A stretch of 64,000 nucleotides of DNA from NCBI GenBank assembly GCA_033782935.1, contig JAWQEG010003787.1, forward strand, positions 7,501 through 71,500, written 5' to 3'. A program made the translations under genes and the position numbers. Shown one piece after another: positions 32,450-45,600 of the stretch (its first letter is position 1; each line of letters opens with the position of its first letter). The notes below the pieces were generated by a model that saw only the letters and a list, made by a program, of their open reading frames with translations, was not told where the DNA came from and did not search any database. Source of the stretch: Petrolisthes cinctipes (taxonomy: Eukaryota; Arthropoda; Malacostraca; Decapoda; Porcellanidae).

Positions 32450-35400
32450 GGGGGTGTGGGGCCGTGGGGGTGATGAGTGAGGATGAGGGTGAAGGTCGGT
32501 GGGTATGTGCATGGGTTGGCAAGTTATATGACGCTACAACTTCCATCTCCTTCTTTTTAATACTAGACTCTTTTCCCCCCCATCTTCTATGCTCTTGGTG
32601 AAAGGTTGACTGATGCATATAAACTCCACCATACAATAACACAAACTCCACCATAAACTATACAACACATATATAATTATACAGAGGATTCGGATATTCA
32701 ATTTGAGAGATCAGCTGCATGGCAATTGTTTAGAAGTTGCCGAAAGCTTTATCAAAATTTCTTCTCCTTAAAGATTAGATAAGGCATTTTCACCAGGATA
32801 AAAAATAAATAAATAAATAAATAGTTATACGAAGCTTTGACTTTTGAGAGATGTCTTGTTTTTGAAAGATGTACGTTTTGATTTTGACTTTTGAGAGATG
32901 TTTTGTTGTGGTGCCTGAGTGAATGAACTGTAGCCTAATATTATACTCCTCGACCAAACCAATAGAGTTACATGACAACAGACGATCAGGCGTTAGGGTA
33001 CGCTGGGAACTTTTACCGCCGTACATGTGTGTGTGTGTGTGTTTTTTTTTTAATTCGTTGTCTGATGCTGAAATGGACAAGAAACTCATCTGTTGGCTGG
33101 AATGTATGAATCTTTAGAGACTGGGTTTTACTATCACCAACACTGTACTAAACTCCCTTAATTAAAGACTATTATGAATCTTTAAGGACCCACGTGATGT
33201 AGTAATATGATTGGAGGTTAGAGAGTCCTTCAAACATTGCCACGAAACACCACCAATATGGAATGATATTGTTTCGTGGCATAGTCAGGAGGAATCAGAA
33301 GCCACCAGGTCTCATAGCCTACGGCCCTACACAATGACAGGGTCCTTAAATTTAGACTATATGGGTTCTGCTATCACCATGTATGTCACTGGGTATCGAA
33401 CACATCGGATCGGTACTGGATGCCGAAAGATCTTATAACCATTGTGTGTGTCTGTTTATATTTGTTGTATATTTTATGACGTGTCAATAACTGTTGCCAA
33501 GAGCCTACATGTGTTGTCTGGAGTGCATTATCGAATCCTAACAGGAGATGGGAGAACAGTTTACATCCGCCACTTGTTAAATTGTTTGTGTGTGTGTATG
33601 TTGGGAGCTCAGACCTACCTAGTGCTATCCGTATACATGTGAGGCAATAGTAATAATCAGTGGGACAAGCAAGCAAGCAAGCAAGCAAGCATGGGGTCAC
33701 CACACATCGCTTGGTGGTGATAGTGATAGTGATGACCTTGGTACTGTCTCCACCCTAGCTGTTAGTAACTAAGGGACAGGAGGAGGAGGAGAAGTTTAAA
33801 GATAATGTTTTGTATCGCTTGGGTTTGGTGTGTATGTGTGTGTGTTAAGTTCACGCACACAGGTTTACTTACACACACCAGCCTAGCTCTTATCTTCGTG
33901 TGCATGTGTGTGTGTGTGTGTGTGTGTCAGGAAGGAGTGAAAGAGTGAGTAAGCAAGCAAGCGAGTAAGTGATTGGTGACTAGGAACGAGTGATTGAGTA
34001 AGCAAGCAAGCAAGCAAGCGAGCGAGTGAGTGATTGGTGAGTAGGAAGGGGTGAGTGAGTAATTGGTGAGTAGCAACGAGTAAATGGGTAAGCAAGCAAT
34101 TATGTAAGTGATTAGTGAGTAGGAACGAATGATAGGGTAAACAAACGAGTAAGTGATAAGTAAGTATGAGTGAGTGAGTGAGTTAGCAAGTGAGTTAGCG
34201 AGTGAGTGAGTGAGCTAATGAGTGAGTGAGTAGACCGAATCGTGACTATCCACAACCTGAAGGGAATTACAATATTAGTAAAATATAACTTATCCAACGA
34301 GGAGGAGGAGTTCTGTACATTTTCCCAATTCAAGGTTGTATCGGGTGCCTTAAAGGGGAGATTCTCTTGATGGTAAATTGGAAGGCTAGCGATCGAATCC
34401 TCTAAACTATGACAAGAAACAAGAGATTCCCTATTAGTAACATTGAGGTGCTTTGTTTCCTGGCCTAGCTTGGAGGAATCGGTAACCTTCCAATTTGCCA
34501 ACAAGATATTCTCCCCTTAATTAAAGAAAGTATGTCGACGATGCCAGTGAACTCTAAAGATGGTTTTGATCATTGAAACTGTGAAGCTATACTATTGACG
34601 ACGAATAACAAGAGGACAAACTAACGGACAGACAGACGTGACCGAAACTAACTGTATATTACCTTACCAACAACAAACACGGGCGGCAAAAAGAAGAGGG
34701 AACTGTAAATTTTATGAATAAGAGCATAACGTTAATTTGTAGTCTTGTTATTCTATAGGTGTTATGTTATGGTTGGTTGGTTGGTTTTCTATATATTCTT
34801 GATAAACTATGATCATATAAGCTGACCCCCCCCCAAAAAAAAAAAAAAATCACAGAATTATAAGTGTTATGTTATGGTTGGTTGGTTTTCTATATATTCT
34901 TGACAAACTATGATCATAATCCTATATATAAGCTGACAAAAAAAAAAAAAAAAAAAATCACAGAATTATTCACTGCTTAGCATTGAGACGCACGGGAACT
35001 AATCAAAACCTTCACTATGTAACTTTTAAGAAATTCAATGTGTGTTAAGTAAAGCTGGTTGATGGGAAATAAGTCACGATTGCAATGTGTACCATCAGCT
35101 CTGCAACATTGCCTGATCAAAGGATGCCTGACTTTAGTGCATGATCCTAAGGGGGTGGGGTGGGGTGGGGGTGGGGGGTTTGATCTTAGGACGTGAGTTG
35201 AATTATGTGTATGCATTGGTTTGACTGATTGGTTTAGGGGGAATTTTTGTGTTGGTAATTCTGGAGCAACTGAATCCTCCAAACTATTCCAAGCAACATA
35301 ACATCATTATTTTTGTTCTTCTGGTCGGTCCTGTTTCCTGGCATTCTATGGAGAAATCAAAGCCCTCCAGTGTAGTAGCAAAAGTGTACTTATTACCTTC

Positions 35401-36586
35401 TTAAGAGACACGTACAGTCACGAGCACAAATAAGTATACAACATTAGTTGAAGCTTTGAACAGTCCAATTCACCAACCAACTAATTCCAATGGAGATCTT
35501 AATGTGCATTTACTGTCTCTATATAGGTATTTGAAGCACACTTGTATACTTATTAGTGCCTGCCCAGAGGGGCTGACTTTATTTTCTGTGAATACTAACC
35601 ATCCCCCACAGGGCTAGAATAAAGATTGTTGTAGGATCTGGTCACTTTCTTTTGGATTTGACGAGATCTGCCCACATGGATTAAAAATCCACGTGAGGTG
35701 TACTGCAACCAGAGGCTCCTTTTTGTTTTCTACTGCTGTGTGGACCGCCAGCACACAGGGGTGCATTATCCCTTTGTATGCAGCAGTGTAAACTCCCTCC
35801 CCTTTTATGGTCCCTTCAGGACTGGTCTCATGGAAGGTACGGCCCCACTTGTAGTTCTTGTGGTAACGTGGACTTGGGCCCACAGCACTGGTTGTGGGAT
35901 CAAAGACCTTCCCCCTAATCTCCCTGGCGGTCGGAGGCCCCCAGACTCCTTGGTCCAGTAAGCTCTGGTCCCATCTTCCTGGGATTTGTTTCTGTAGCTC
36001 AGGCATATAGGGCCAGCCCCTCCTTAATTTTAATTTGTTTTTTTCACTGCAACCAGAGTGTACCGGGGGTCTGTGAGGCAGGAGGCCATTCTGCCCCGGG
36101 AGAACATCAACAACAACTTATTAGTGCTCATGACTGTACAAATACCAGTGATTCTGCGAGACACTTAAATCCAAATATACATATAATCTGTCCCTTGATT
36201 ACTTTGGCCTGGGTTTGGTCACGTATAGACTAAGGTGTATATAGAGTTGATGTGAAGGTATTGACTAAGGATGGGGAAATGGTTCTAATTGATGTGAGCT
36301 TCGTGTATGTACTTTACTGTATAATATTATATACTGTAGGTTAATGTACCATGGAAGTGTTTAGAAGGAAAGGGTACAACAAGCGTGTTAATAAGAGGTC
36401 ACTGTAGGCGTGTTTAATAAAAAGGAAAGGTCACAGGATGCATGTTAAATTAATAAGGAATGGTCAGAATAACTATGTGTCCATTATTATTAGTAGTGGT
36501 GGCAGGAATAATAATAATAATAATAATAATAATAGGTGGTAGAGTCAGAAAAAGAATAACGTTGTCTACTCTATGTTGTGTTAGGG

Positions 36587-36621
<35 letters not shown>

Positions 36622-36640
36622 GTTGTCTACTCAATGTTGT

Positions 36641-36673
<33 letters not shown>

Positions 36674-39600
36674 GTTGTCTACTCAATGTTGTGTTAATAA
36701 TAATAATAATAATAACGTTGTCTACTCTGTGTTGTGTTAGGGAAAATAATAATAATAGTTTTGTGTCCTTTTCTTCAGTTTGTCCGGCAGTTAAGGAGGA
36801 CCAAGTCTGTGACGAGGGCCGAGAGGATCACTGAGGTGGAGAGGAAGGCCAGACAGTCCCAACCTGACAAACCGTGAGTTTTGGCCTCATCACGTCGTTC
36901 ATCTACCTTCAAAACAGACTTATACATTAATTATATCACGTGGCTCATCTTGCTTTAAAATAGACGTGTATATTAATTGAATCACGTGGTTAACTTGATT
37001 TAAAACAGACTTATGCATTAATTATATCACGTGTCTCATCTTGCTTTAAAATAGACTTGTGTATTAATTGAATCACGTGGTTATCTCGGTTATAATATAT
37101 ATATACGGTATATATAAAAATAAAAACACACACACAGGCTGGGGGAGGTGAGATGGGGGGGGGGGAGATGGGAAAGGACCTGCTGCTGATGGCCGGGTTA
37201 GTTTAATTTAGGGGGTAATTATTCACGTTTTATTACATTGGAGTGCCTTGATTCCTCCAAAGTATATATATGCCAGCCAGGAAACAAACAGGACCAGGCA
37301 GATGAACAATAATAATGGTGTTCTTCTGCTGTTGCTTGGAATAGTTTGGAAGATTCATTCAGTTACTCCAGCATATTTACCAACACAAAATTTCCCCATT
37401 AAATATTACGTTTACGTCACCCAAACATTATCTGCTTGAGGTTTCCGGTATAGATTCTTCAGGCTTCAACCAGATACACTAACACGACGTAAACATTATA
37501 GCTATGAATGGTGTGTACAGTATAATTAAGGGGTTGCGGGAGTAGGGGACAGGCATGGGGGGGGGGGGGGAAGGGGGTGCGGGAATAGGGGGACAGACAG
37601 GGTTGGGGTGGGTAGAAAGCCTGCCTGTCCCATATTACCGCAATCCCCTAACCGCCCCCCCCTCCCCAAGCCTGTCCCCCTACTCCCGCACCCCCCAAAC
37701 CCCTCCCCCCTCCCCCCTCAACCTCCCGCACCTCCCTAAACCCCCCCAAGCCTGTCCCCCTATTCCCGCACCCCCTTAAGGTTATAGATGTTCTGTGAGT
37801 TTCTGATCGTTGTTCTTGTAAGTTTCCAATAAGTTTCATATTACTGAGTACTCTATTAAAAAAATAAATAAAATAAAAAATAAAATAATAATAATAATAT
37901 AAATTGAGTTGATGATAATTATACTGACTGGTTATTAATTACATACGTTCATTAGCCTACCATGTTCTGTTCTGTTATGCGATGTAATTAAGTATGATAA
38001 AATGAATACACTGTAAAATTATGTAAATTAAGCAATACAGAAGAAGACTACAAGTTCAGTGACCCTCAATCACTTGTATACTAAACTAGATCATAAGCTG
38101 AACAACACGTGCTTTATTTATCATATTATGCAGCATCTACTAGAGATATTATAAGCTTCATGCACTACACGCCTTAGCAACATAACGAGCCTAAATATAA
38201 TGCGAGGTTATATTTTCCTCATCCCAGCCAGCCAGACGTAGACAATAATTATGCACTCTAATTATGCACTCTTTATAGTTGCATGCATACTCGCTATTCC
38301 TAGACACACACACAGTAAAAATCACTCTCTCCATCTTGGATTAATAAGCTCTGTATAAGGACAGAAACGGGCTACACCAATTTCAGAACCGAACAATTTA
38401 TAGCCTATCCACTTTGCGAGTAAACAATGATACACACTCATATGACCCATGCATAGTGTGAGAGGAGGATGCTGTTAAAGTAAGTGTGTGTGTGTGTGTG
38501 TGTTTGTGTTTGTTTTTTTCTCTAGCCAGCTAAGCAACAGATAAATAGACGTCACTGGCTGTTCTCTTGTATATAACTGACTGATTCTTCGTGTCCTTGA
38601 TTGGGGCGTGAGAAGGAAACTATCGTACTTTTTATCTGTATCTTAGTCAACCTATAAGATATTAAATTATTGCCATAGATAGGTATGCTGAGAGAGAGAT
38701 AAACAGACATAGACACATACGTACAGTCGGCAAAAAAAGTTTCGTTACCACCCCTACGTTAATTTTAACATCGATAAGAGCAGCAGGGTTGGTACTCCGC
38801 CGTCTGAGCAGCTGTGCCTCGCGGGCCGCGGCAATGACAACTTAACACAAGGCATTCCCTTTCTTTTTATATCAAAAGTTTAACTTATTTTAAATTAAAT
38901 TTTGAGTGTTCAAGAACTATTACTATTTAACTATTCATCATTAAACATAAAGAAATACTTTTGAGTATTTTAGAACAAGAATAACCTTGAAATACCCAGA
39001 AAAAGTAGCACTGGGTAAAATTACGTCATTCCTACTTGCCTGACCATTAGACACTGAGGGGTCCGGGGTACAGTCGGCAAAAAAAGTTTCGTTACCATCC
39101 TTTTAACAGTGTGATGTAATGTTGGTAGGCCTGACTGGTGAGTCAGGTGTGGCGCGAGCATGGAGGTAGTAAAGGAGGAGTCGCCATGGCTCACTAATCC
39201 AGGGGAGTAAAGTGAAGCCACCGAACTGTCATTTTCGGCGCCTTCAATATGGCGGACACCAAGATATGTTTCAGTAAAAGTGGACTTCTGACCTGACATA
39301 CAAAGGTATGCGCCATCTTGAAGGCGCCGGAAATGACAGATTGGTGGCTTCACAAATCAGGTCCTACTGGCGCCTCCACCTATACTACCTCCATGGGCGC
39401 GAGTGTCATATATATACCTCTGTCACCCTCCCGGACCCCTCAGTGTCTAATGGTCAGGCAAGTAGGAATGACGTAATTTTACCCAGTGCTACTTTTTCTG
39501 GGTATTTCAAGGTTATTCTTGTTCTAAAATACTCAAACGTATTTCTTTATGTTTAATGATGAATAGTTAAATAGTAATAGTTCTTGAACATTCAAAATTT

Positions 39601-42600
39601 AATTTAAAATCAGTTAAACTTTTGATATAAAAAGAAAGGGAATGCCTTGTGTTAAGTTGTCATTGCCGCTGCCCGCGAGGCACAGCTGCTCAGACGGCGG
39701 AGTACCAACCCTGCCGCGCTTATCGATGTTAAAATTAACGTAGGGGTGGTAACGAAACTTTTTTTGCCGACTGTACATGTACTGGTAGATTAGACAGACA
39801 AGTAAACAGACATAGACACATACATGTAGATTAGACAGACAAGTAAATAGACATAGATAAACACAATATACACGTACTTGTTATTAAACACACAGATAGA
39901 CTGACAGAATAGAATACAGATAAATAAACTTGACAAAAATGAAGAGAAGGGCCCGTAAAAAAATAATCTCTAGACGCCACACAGATAACCAACTAACCAA
40001 CCCTCCTTGACTTGAACACGGTGAGAAACCAAAGTACCTTATCTACAGAACTCTTATTATACACGTAGTAAACAACATGAACTGATTGACCCCGAGACTC
40101 TAATTACTGAGTCTAATAAGTAAATTTAATATAGTCGGGTGTTAAGTTAATATCCTGGTGGTGACTGAGAGGCGAGTGTATGATTTTTTTTTATTTATTA
40201 TACATACATTTTCCTCGTGTTCCCCTGTGAAGTAGTAAGAAAATTGTTGACAAACGGGTCCTTCAAATATTGCCACGAAACATCACCTATATGGAAGGAG
40301 CTTGTTTCGTGGCATGGTCAGGAGGAATCGGAAGAACCCTCCTATTTTCATACACGATCACAGGGTCCATAAGGGGAAAGTACTGCAGTTTTGGTAAATC
40401 TAGAGCAACTGATTCCTCCAAACTATTCCAAGCAACAGGATACCATTATTTATGTCCATCTGGTTCTGTTCCCTGGCATAGTTTGGAGGAATCAAGGCGC
40501 TCCAATATAATACAAGTGAATTACCTCCTTAATTCATTTTTCCTCCCCAATTCATCACATACCTTGGCCCTTTTACTCGCCTCCTGTAACTCTATATACT
40601 GTCTTGCTCCCCTTGTTGCTGGTGAGGAACGAGTATACAGTCACCACCAAAAAGTCTTGCCACATAACGTACCCTCTATAATCGTGAACTCAGTCATTAT
40701 CGTTATTGAGATGTAGCCTACTGTAGTCGCCTATTCTGATTGACACTCACTGAGCCTAGCTTGGGATTCACAAATTTTTGAAGGCATTTTGATCTGTCCT
40801 CACTATCACTGTGGATCTTCATTTCTAACCTTCCATCAAGAAAGGCGACTAGAGTTTTGATTGTGACTGTACACACATGTAAGGAATCCCCACACATGCA
40901 GGTCAGTGTCAGCTAGTCTTCTCTCGTACTCCTCAACTATAACTTTGTATTTTACGCTCGTCCTCCCTATTTGTTTTACCTTCAGCAAGTGTAGCCTACT
41001 CTTATGCAATTCGTCTTTTTCATTTTTTTTCCCCTAATTTCCAAAGTGGTCTGGGCTAAGATAGGATTATGTGGACCTGCTGAATAATGGTATACTTTCA
41101 TTATCGATGACTTATACAGATAGGGTTTACAAACTAATTAACATACATGGTGAATATTCTAACATGCACGAACCTAAGAAAATGCACTTGCAAAAAACAA
41201 ACAAATAAATAAATAAATAAACTAGCAAATATATAAATAAACGAGACCACCTACTTCTACATCTGTATATAAGTCGAAAAAAAAAAAAATAATAATAATA
41301 ATAATATCTCCTAAACCGTATAGTTGCAGAATACAAGATGAGGTTTGGGTTGATTGATTGATAACCTTTCTGCCGCACAGTATATTTTTTAATTAAACAG
41401 GAAAATAAGTTAAATAACCTCCTATAAACAGTTTCTATTCGTACTGTATATACAGTAAACTCCTTGACCTCTCAATCTAATCTTGGTGATGAGAGATAAG
41501 ATATTTTTAAGGGGCAGTACAGTACGTGCTGGTTAATGCTGATTCCTCCAAACTATTCCAAACAACAGGACACTAGTATTTTTTGCTAATCTGGTACCGT
41601 TTCCTGGCATATCCCCTAAGGTATATAATGGTCTGCTATGTACTTGATAACGCCGTAAAATACTCGAGTTATCAGTCGTCCTTATTTAATCAGATAAGGC
41701 CATTGTCACAGTATGCGGCTCCACCGCTGCGGCGCCGTCGCAGAATGGCGATAACACATACAAATAAATGGGAGGTTCACACCCTGCTGCGTCGCCGCAC
41801 CGCCGTATCGTGCCGCATATCATGGCAAAACACACACAGATTTATGTATGTACTGTACGTGGTCACACTGTCCGACCACGCCGCACCGGCGCCCCTCTGG
41901 TACCACTCCTTTAAAATGACTAATTACCATATTTGACGTGGATTTATTAATTCAAAGTGTCCAAGACAAGCCCAGAAAATCTCTTGTATTTTTTTCCTTA
42001 CTCTTATATATAGTAATTTGTCATGTACTTATAATAATACAAATTGTGCTTAATACCACTGTGAGGCGTGCCGCATAGTGTAACAACGGCCTAAGGAGGG
42101 TTGCAGTAGGTGAAATTTTTGACTCAGGAGACGTATGTTTAGGATAGTCTAAGCTATGATGGATTGCGTAAAGCTAATCAATGTTTATTCCTGTTATCAT
42201 AAAGTTAAAACTTAATTGACTATGCGAAGCTGTTCAAACATCTCCATTATAATCATCTAATTGATCAATGGCCATCAAAACTTAGAAAGATTCATGAGTT
42301 GTCTTATATGAGCCCAATTTATAGGAATACCGATGGTACAAGTTTGGTAACAAAAAAGGTAGAAAAACCGTACGCAATAACGTTAATTCTTTCAATATTT
42401 ACCGTAATGTGTTGACAGGATCCATCGGCCACGTGACTCTCTCTTCTCCTGGACGTCTGGCTTTGACCGCTATGAAGGCTTTGTCAATTGGGGTTGCCTT
42501 ATTCTCATGTTGGGTGGCATCAGACTCTTCCTCGAGAACGTCATCAAGTGAGTATAACAGTAATAATAATAACACCAGTAAGTAACCAACCACATTCACT

Positions 42601-45600
42601 CGACCTTTTTTCCCCCAGTTTCAACATCATAATGTCCCTGTTTACCCCAACTTCAACATCAGAATTTCCCTATATATATTTTTCCCTACTTTATCATCTG
42701 CTGAGTTTCCCTGTTTACCCCAACTTCAACATCCAGAATTGCCCTATTTTCCCCAACTTCAACATCAGAATTGCCCTATTTTACCCAACTTCAACATCAG
42801 AATTTTCATATTTTCCCCAACTTCAACATCAGAATTTTCATATTTTCCCCAACTTCAACATCAGAATTTCCTCTTTTTTTTTTTACCACACAAATTCCCT
42901 GTACATTTATTTATTTATCTTGTTATTTCGGTTGGTAGAAATTTCCCCATTTACTCTTGAACAATCTTTATATAATTTCCCCATGTCTAGGGAAAAATCT
43001 CCATACTTGGCAACACTGATTTAAATATTCACACAAGGTTATATTCATACTTCAGGTAATATTCATACTTCAGGTAATATTCATACTTCAGGTAATATTC
43101 ATACTTCAGGTAATAATATTCACTCTACAGGTAATATTCACACTACAGTACAGGTAATGTTCACACTTTAGGTAATATTAATTCACACTACCATACAGGT
43201 AATATTCACACCAGGTAATATTCACACTTCAGGTAACAGGTAATAATATTCATACTACAGGTAATAATATTCACACTACAGTACAGGTAATATTCACACC
43301 AGGTAATATTCACACTACAGTACAGGTAATATTCACACTACAGGTAATAATATTCACACTACAGGTAATATTAATTCACACTACTGTACAGGTAATATTC
43401 ACACTTCAAATATTCACACTACACTACAGGTAATAGTCATACTACAGTATAGGTAATATTCACACTACAGGTAATACTCTTCATACTACAGGCAATACTC
43501 TTCTCAGTACAGGTAATATTCACACTACAGGTAATAATACTCTTCACACTACAGGTATGGTGTTCGTATTAATCCCGTGGCTTGGTTACTGTGGGTTAAG
43601 AGTGAACATGAGGATGATTACTACTTCCATACTCCACTTTTTCTATTAGGTATGTATGTCATTGATGTTATTACTTATATTGTTATTATTATATAGTACT
43701 GGGTATGTATGTCATTGATGTTGTTACTTTTATATATAGTACTGTACTGTATAATATTGTCCCATAGGAGGCTTCCATACTCCACTTTTTCTATTGAGTA
43801 CTGTATGTATGTTTGTCATTGATATTATTACTTTATATTTAGTACTGTACTGTATATTATTGTCCCATAGGAGGCTAACTGAAGTATTCCAGTCAATGCC
43901 TCTCTGGTTGATTACATGAACACAATCACGATATAAATTCAGGATTCAGAACAACAATCTAGACATATGAGAACTGAATTGCTGAAGTTTAAAATATAAT
44001 GAGTACCACATATACATCAAGCAAGTGAATGAATGGGTGTTAATAATCTTAATTTAGTTAGTATCTAACTTTGGTATAAAATTATTTTGATATCATAAGG
44101 ATTGATGCCTTGTTCCTTCATTGAAATTCCCATACTTCAGTGAGGAAAGAGTACAAGAAATAAAGAACTCTATATTCATAACCATATACTGTACTGTGTT
44201 GTTATAATGGAAGAAAACTCACTTCAAATAACATCTTTTTCCCTATATTTTCATAACCATATATGTACTGTAATGTGTTTTTATAATGGAAGAAAACTAA
44301 CCTCAAATCACATCTTCTCTCCCACACTCACAGCTGCCAACCTACACATTATCTTTGCTTACTACCTCGAACTCCAACTTGCTAAGGTAATACAATATAC
44401 TGTACTCCATCCAGTTCATGGACCTTTCTCATTACATCTGCTGAGTTACAGTGATTGCTAAACAGAGAGATCGTGTGTGTGAAATATTGTAGACTGGGGA
44501 ATTTTGTAGAAAGAGAGATTTGTGTAATTCACCTTAACTTATCCCATCTTATCCAATCCCCAGGAGAAGATAAAAGGCAATATGGAATTTTACATCCATG
44601 CCATCCATCTTGGTGTGATCCTTCTTATACCAGTGGTGGTATTGGGAATCTGGACCTCCATGTTCAGTCTATGTATGTATCTCTCTCTCTCTCTGTCCTC
44701 TTACAGTTGGGAGTCCATAATTCTGAGCTAGTCAAAGATGAATAAGAATGGAGTTAACACATCTGGCATAATTTTTGTATGATATTATATCATTTGTACA
44801 GTTGGCCACAGGAATTCTAACACAGGCTACAGTGTATGGAAAGAGAGGTCATTATTCTGAAATACTGCAATGAGTTGTCTACCAATTGACTCACTGATTG
44901 TAAAACAACAAACCAAATAATGACGCTGTATTGCAGTTACAAAATCTTACATTATCTGTATGTTGGTTGTAAACCCTCGAAAACAACAATGTATGTACGA
45001 ATTCTTGTGGTCAACCATACTTAATATGGTTCTTAACTGTAGCCCTACACTTCCAAACATTAAGTGTTCTTATACAAATATATATATAGTTCATTCATCC
45101 TTTTGTGGTATGTTTATTAACAGTATGTCATTGTAAACGTAATTGCTACCACTTTCCAATTTATTTCATCCATTGTGCATAGACTCAGAATTATGGCTTA
45201 GAACTGTACCACAACTTGAATTTTTTGTACCCTTGCACCAAAAAATTCTTGAACCTCTGGCTGTGATGGATATGAAACTATATTCAATACTGTACTATAA
45301 TTTGCTTTGGGTAAAATATAATTGATTTTCATTTGATTTGTACTATACACTAATAATGCTGTGTTAAAACAGCTGTACAGTGTAATGTATGGAGTGTAAT
45401 GTGTATTACTAAGCTGTGTAGGAAATTTACAGTTTTAATGATAAAGTTGCAGTCAATTATTCTTTCTCACACCCTGTATTTTTAACTGATGGTAGGAATG
45501 TTGAAACCATTAGCTGAGATGTTAATCCATGTTGCAACTCTTGTCTGCTGTATATCAAATCATTGCAGTAACTTTCTCCTTCATAATTTGTTACCTTTTA

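Noticed and set aside
37555..37839. Gly-rich and Pro-rich opposed frames
   Set aside because: They are translations of the G-rich foldback element.
41583..41936. 117-codon plus-strand frame
   Set aside because: It bridges a MITE remnant and the GC-rich end of another MITE; Arg-rich stretch is from GCCGC repeats.
42488..43024. 178-codon plus-strand frame
   Set aside because: It starts out of frame within DGAT1 exon 3 and then translates the 36 bp minisatellite into repeated PNFNIR-like peptides.
43050..43554. Regular short repeats with similar spacers, superficially CRISPR-like
   Set aside because: Units vary from 16 to 27 bp, spacers are not unique, there is no cas gene, and the array sits in an intron of a spliced animal gene. 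It is a minisatellite.
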